From Bacteroidales bacterium UBA755 (GTDB taxonomy: Bacteria; Bacteroidota; Bacteroidia; Bacteroidales; UBA932): 7,809 nt of DNA. Both the position numbers and the translations under genes were made by a program. The stretch is taken from contig DBKH01000015.1 in assembly GCA_002297815.1 (NCBI GenBank), positions 1 to 7,809 on the forward strand. The letters are read 5' to 3'. Positions 5,384 to 7,809 of this stretch are shown piece by piece. Under the pieces are notes generated by a model. The model ran no database searches. It worked only from the letters and a program-made list of their open reading frames with translations, and was not told the DNA's origin. Positions within the stretch are counted from its first letter, which is position 1, and each line of letters begins with the position of its first letter.

Positions 5384-6418
5384 CTAAAAACTAATTCCTA
5401 CCTTGATTCCGATAGCATTGTCACCGAAAGCTCCCATTCCGTAGTTGCCTTTCGGTGGGCTGTTTGTGCTTGGACTATTAATGGCATATTCATTATGTGG
5501 AGGAATATATTCGTTGTAAGGAGAAATGATTGTTGGTGTGACTTTCAGACTTAAATCATCATCTACTTCGAAGTCTTGCATGTAAGCGAAGACATTGGCG
5601 TCAATAATCTGTAGCAAGTAACTGCCTACGATTGCTACAACGGAGTAGTCTCTGAGACGTCTGTAGGCATTTCTATAGTACAAAGCTCTTTCTGCTGGAA
5701 TACTGCCTTTATATTCCACATCAGGGTTGGTCGCTTCGTTGTGGATTCGCTTGAACCTTTTGTAGTTCTTGCTGTTTATCGCATAGTAGTGATACGAGCC
5801 AGCGAGCAACCCCCAGTAAATAGGAATTTTCCAATATTCCCCATTGTAGGCTTGGCCAAGGCCTGGAAGGAGTATTGAATATATCGTTGCCTTTCCAGGC
5901 TGGTTCTTAACGTCTTTCTTGTAGTTATAGACACCGTCCATGAGAGTTGCCCAATAGATGAGTCCGGCACTTGCAAACATGTAGGTGGCCATGTCCTTGG
6001 ACTTGGTGTCAATCTCGAACTCCATGTTAGGGTCAAGCGCCATGGCAATGTCGTACCCCTTTTTTGAATGCCTGTACTTGCTGTTGTAATGTACTCCAAG
6101 CCCGATGGTAGCTCCGAGGCCACCATAGACGATTGGCAACTTCCAGTACTGTTTGTTGTAGATTTGTTCAGAGCCGATGAACACCATAGAACCAGCGAAC
6201 ATGGTTCCGATCCTCAGTGTCGTGTCCTTGTGGCTTACACCTCTGAAAAATTCTCTGAAAGACCACATTTTGTCAACAGTGTCTCTTGCGGAAGTTGTGT
6301 CGCTAGGGTTGTTGTAAGTCTGATTGAACGCTTCTTCACGGAATTGAGCGTTAATTCCAGTGGAGAAGGAGACAAGAAATGCCAATGTCAGAAATGTTCT
6401 GAGAATCAGATGCTTCAT
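5384..6418 (-). CDS. DUF5683 membrane protein with duplicated domain
   Basis: This 344-residue envelope protein has a signal peptide at 1-24 (ending INA before Gln) and several hydrophobic, probably membrane-embedded segments (about 70-82, 94-109, 144-160, 198-212, 259-273). The family signature is clear at 183-206: LLPGLGQAYNGEYWKIPIYW. The typical DUF5683 end also follows, with IIDANVFAYMQDFEVDDDLS at 271-290. The same pattern occurs a second time upstream at 82-102 (GSEQIYNKQYWKLPIVYGGL), so the protein carries two copies of the unit, the first more degenerate. The tail at 300-330 is rich in Pro, Asn and Ser, and the protein ends in an alternating strand (IGIKVGISF). The molecular function of DUF5683 is unknown. 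The gene starts 9 bp after the parB stop and is surely co-transcribed with it. The coding strand looks more AT-rich than parB. Confidence 0.9.
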   Translation of the reverse strand: MKHLILRTFLTLAFLVSFSTGINAQFREEAFNQTYNNPSDTTSARDTVDKMWSFREFFRGVSHKDTTLRIGTMFAGSMVFIGSEQIYNKQYWKLPIVYGGLGATIGLGVHYNSKYRHSKKGYDIAMALDPNMEFEIDTKSKDMATYMFASAGLIYWATLMDGVYNYKKDVKNQPGKATIYSILLPGLGQAYNGEYWKIPIYWGLLAGSYHYYAINSKNYKRFKRIHNEATNPDVEYKGSIPAERALYYRNAYRRLRDYSVVAIVGSYLLQIIDANVFAYMQDFEVDDDLSLKVTPTIISPYNEYIPPHNEYAINSPSTNSPPKGNYGMGAFGDNAIGIKVGISF

Positions 6419-6427
6419 CGTGTCTTT

Positions 6428-7366
6428 TTAGATGTTCGAATCCTCAAGAGCCTTAAGGAATCTGCCTACTTCCTCGTCGGAGTTGAACTTGATTGTCATC
6501 GTTCCCTTTCCGGAGGCCGAGCGTTTCAGGCTGATGCTGTTATCAAAAAACTTGCCGATGTGCTCCAGCACCCTGTAATATTCATCAGGAAGGTCCTGCT
6601 GCTTAGGGGTTGGTTTGGTGTTTTCGCCTTTGCTCAGTTTGTGGACCTTTTCCTCCAGCTGACGCACCGATAGGCCGTCCTTTATCACGAGGTCGCAGAG
6701 AAGTTCTTGAATATGAGAATCCTCCACTCCGAGAAGCACCTTCGCATGTCCGGTGCTGAGAAGCCCGGTCTTAAGGTCGTGCTGAACCTTGGTCGGCAGT
6801 TTGAGAAGCCTCAGAAAGTTGGCGACCGAGGCGCGCTTCTTGCCGACACGCTGCGCCATCATTTCCTGTGTGAGGTTGCACTCGTCCATAAGTCTCTGGT
6901 AACTCATCGCCACCTCGATCGGGTCGAGATCCTGCCTCTGGATGTTCTCCACGATGGCCATCTCCAACATTCCTTGGTCGTCAGCCGTGCGGATGTAAGC
7001 TGGGATGATGTCCATTCCCGCCCTCTTGCAGGCCTTGAACCTGCGCTCGCCACTGATGATCTGATAGCGCCCGTTCTTGAGTTTTCGCACCGAGATTGGT
7101 TGAATCAGACCGAATGTCCTGATGGAATCCGCCAATTCTTCCAACGCCTCGTTGTCGAACGCCATACGAGGCTGGTAAGGGTTAGGCTCTATCAAATCCA
7201 CCGGAATCCTCAGCACATCACCATAGTCCTGCTCCGGCTTGGAACCAGCGATCTCCTTATTAATATACCCGACCGGTTTCCTTTCCGGTCCGATTGTCTG
7301 GATGTCTCCCAAAAGGGCGCTGAGACCTTTGCCCAGCCTGCTTTCCTGCTTATTGTTGCCGCTCAT
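6428..7366 (-). CDS. parB: Chromosome partition protein ParB (Spo0J family)
   Basis: ParB is a CTP-dependent DNA clamp that loads at parS sites near the origin and drives chromosome segregation with ParA. The 312-residue product shows the full family plan. The N-terminal RLGKGLSALLG box (10-20) is the ParA-contacting segment. The ParB/Srx core starts at about 52 and includes NPYQPR (62-67), the CTP-binding GERRFKA motif (106-112) and ENIQRQDLDPIE (140-151). A helix-turn-helix DNA-binding region covers about 163-190, and a C-terminal dimerisation domain about 262-310. The length is normal. I start at the ATG at 7366. An in-frame TTG at 7384 would add six residues, but the family usually begins a few residues before the LGKGL box and ATG is preferred. 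It lies 33 bp behind parA and 9 bp before the DUF5683 gene. No parS-like CACGTG palindrome is seen in the window. Confidence 0.96.
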   Translation of the reverse strand: MSGNNKQESRLGKGLSALLGDIQTIGPERKPVGYINKEIAGSKPEQDYGDVLRIPVDLIEPNPYQPRMAFDNEALEELADSIRTFGLIQPISVRKLKNGRYQIISGERRFKACKRAGMDIIPAYIRTADDQGMLEMAIVENIQRQDLDPIEVAMSYQRLMDECNLTQEMMAQRVGKKRASVANFLRLLKLPTKVQHDLKTGLLSTGHAKVLLGVEDSHIQELLCDLVIKDGLSVRQLEEKVHKLSKGENTKPTPKQQDLPDEYYRVLEHIGKFFDNSISLKRSASGKGTMTIKFNSDEEVGRFLKALEDSNI

Positions 7367-7399
7367 TGTAAATTCTTTTCGCAAGTCCTTTGTTTCTTG

Positions 7400-7809
7400 T
7401 TATTTCTCGTTCTTCTCCAGCACTTCCTTGGCGAGGTTCATATAGTTGGTTGTTCCGTTGCTGACCACGTCGTACAAGATGATCGGCTTGCCGTGCGAAG
7501 GCGCCTCGCTTAGGCGAATACTCCTCTGAATCACTGTGTTGAAAACCATGTCCTGAAAATGCTCCTTTAACTCGTTCACGACCTGTGCGTGAATCTTTGT
7601 CCTGCCGTCGAACATCGTCACGACAAAACCTTCGATGGTGAGCGATGGGTTTACTCCGCTCTGCACCAGTCTGATGGTCTGGAGCAGTTTTCCGAGTCCC
7701 TCCAGAGCGAAAAATTCCGGCTGGACAGGAATCATCACGGAATCCGCGGCCGAAAGGGCGTTGATGGTGATGAGACCCAGGGAAGGGGAGCAGTCGATGA
7801 TGATGTAGT
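7400..7809 (-). CDS. parA: Chromosome partition ATPase ParA (Soj family), C-terminal part
   Basis: The last 135 codons of a ParA ATPase are visible; the first full codon is at 7807-7805 and the stop TAA at 7402-7400. ParA binds DNA non-specifically in its ATP form and is released by ParB, which moves the origin region. The sequence opens with YIIIDCSPSLGLITINAL, the conserved aspartate-containing strand, then VMIPVQPEFFALEGLGKL, and near the end RLSEAPSHGKPIILYD, all standard in chromosomal Soj-type proteins. The N-terminal deviant Walker A motif lies outside the window. An ATG inside the frame at 7735 is not the real start, since the frame and the family similarity continue to the window edge. 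It is the first gene of the parA-parB-DUF5683 row within the window, and the promoter must be outside. Confidence 0.96.
   Translation of the reverse strand, partial: YIIIDCSPSLGLITINALSAADSVMIPVQPEFFALEGLGKLLQTIRLVQSGVNPSLTIEGFVVTMFDGRTKIHAQVVNELKEHFQDMVFNTVIQRSIRLSEAPSHGKPIILYDVVSNGTTNYMNLAKEVLEKNEK

Noticed and set aside
6068..6673. A plus-strand open frame of 201 codons
   Set aside because: It lies opposite the DUF5683 and parB genes and shows no family pattern.
6707..7513. A long plus-strand open frame of 268 codons opposite parB and the end of parA
   Set aside because: The minus strand here encodes ParB and ParA with all family motifs. The plus-strand frame has no recognisable domain and crosses two real genes, so it is an antisense shadow.
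1..7809. A parS site near parAB
   Set aside because: I looked for a TGTTTCACGTGAAACA-like palindrome with a CACGTG centre and saw none. The near hits (AACGTGAA at 1741, TTCACGGTGA near 3870 on the plus strand) are not palindromic.
1..7809. CRISPR array, insertion sequence, tRNA or phage gene
   Set aside because: No spaced direct-repeat array, terminal inverted repeats with a transposase, tRNA-like cloverleaf or phage protein was visible on either strand.

Overview
The window looks like part of a chromosome from a member of the Bacteroidales (Bacteroidota), probably a gut-type lineage with roughly balanced base composition. The evidence is a ParA-ParB-DUF5683-LysM/SLT transglycosylase gene row of the kind typical of this phylum, signal peptides ending in 'AQ', a Bacteroidota-style -7 promoter box (TAATTTTG), and translation starts that do not depend on a strong Shine-Dalgarno sequence. 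I cannot name a genus. I see no rRNA, tRNA, CRISPR array, insertion sequence, integrase or phage gene, so this is core chromosome rather than a mobile region.

Layout. Positions 1-1609 are read on the minus strand. A fused hypoxanthine phosphoribosyltransferase-adenylate kinase gene (1609-494) is followed after only 3 bp by the first 163 codons of a family 3 glycoside hydrolase (490 to the window edge). A 175-bp intergenic region (1610-1784) separates these from a plus-strand gene (1785-3593). That gene encodes a predicted outer-membrane protein with an N-terminal ComEA-like helix-hairpin-helix region and a long beta-strand-rich body. It meets tail to tail, with 3 bp between the stop codons, a second minus-strand series read from the right edge: parA (partial, 7809-7400), parB (7366-6428), a DUF5683 membrane protein (6418-5384), a structured 179-bp leader (5205-5383), and an MltD-like lytic transglycosylase with LysM domains (5204-3597).

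How the genes work together. ParA and ParB form the chromosome segregation pair. The two genes below them encode envelope proteins, so the row joins chromosome partition and cell-wall turnover in one probable transcription unit, perhaps with a separate control point before the transglycosylase. The HPRT-Adk fusion joins purine salvage to adenylate balance in one polypeptide. The glycoside hydrolase behind it probably rides on the same mRNA.

The most interesting points are the HPRT-Adk fusion, the tandem internal duplication in the DUF5683 protein, the helix-hairpin-helix/beta-barrel protein of unknown job, and the dyad-rich leader before the transglycosylase. I did not find a clearly new multi-gene defence or mobile system here.
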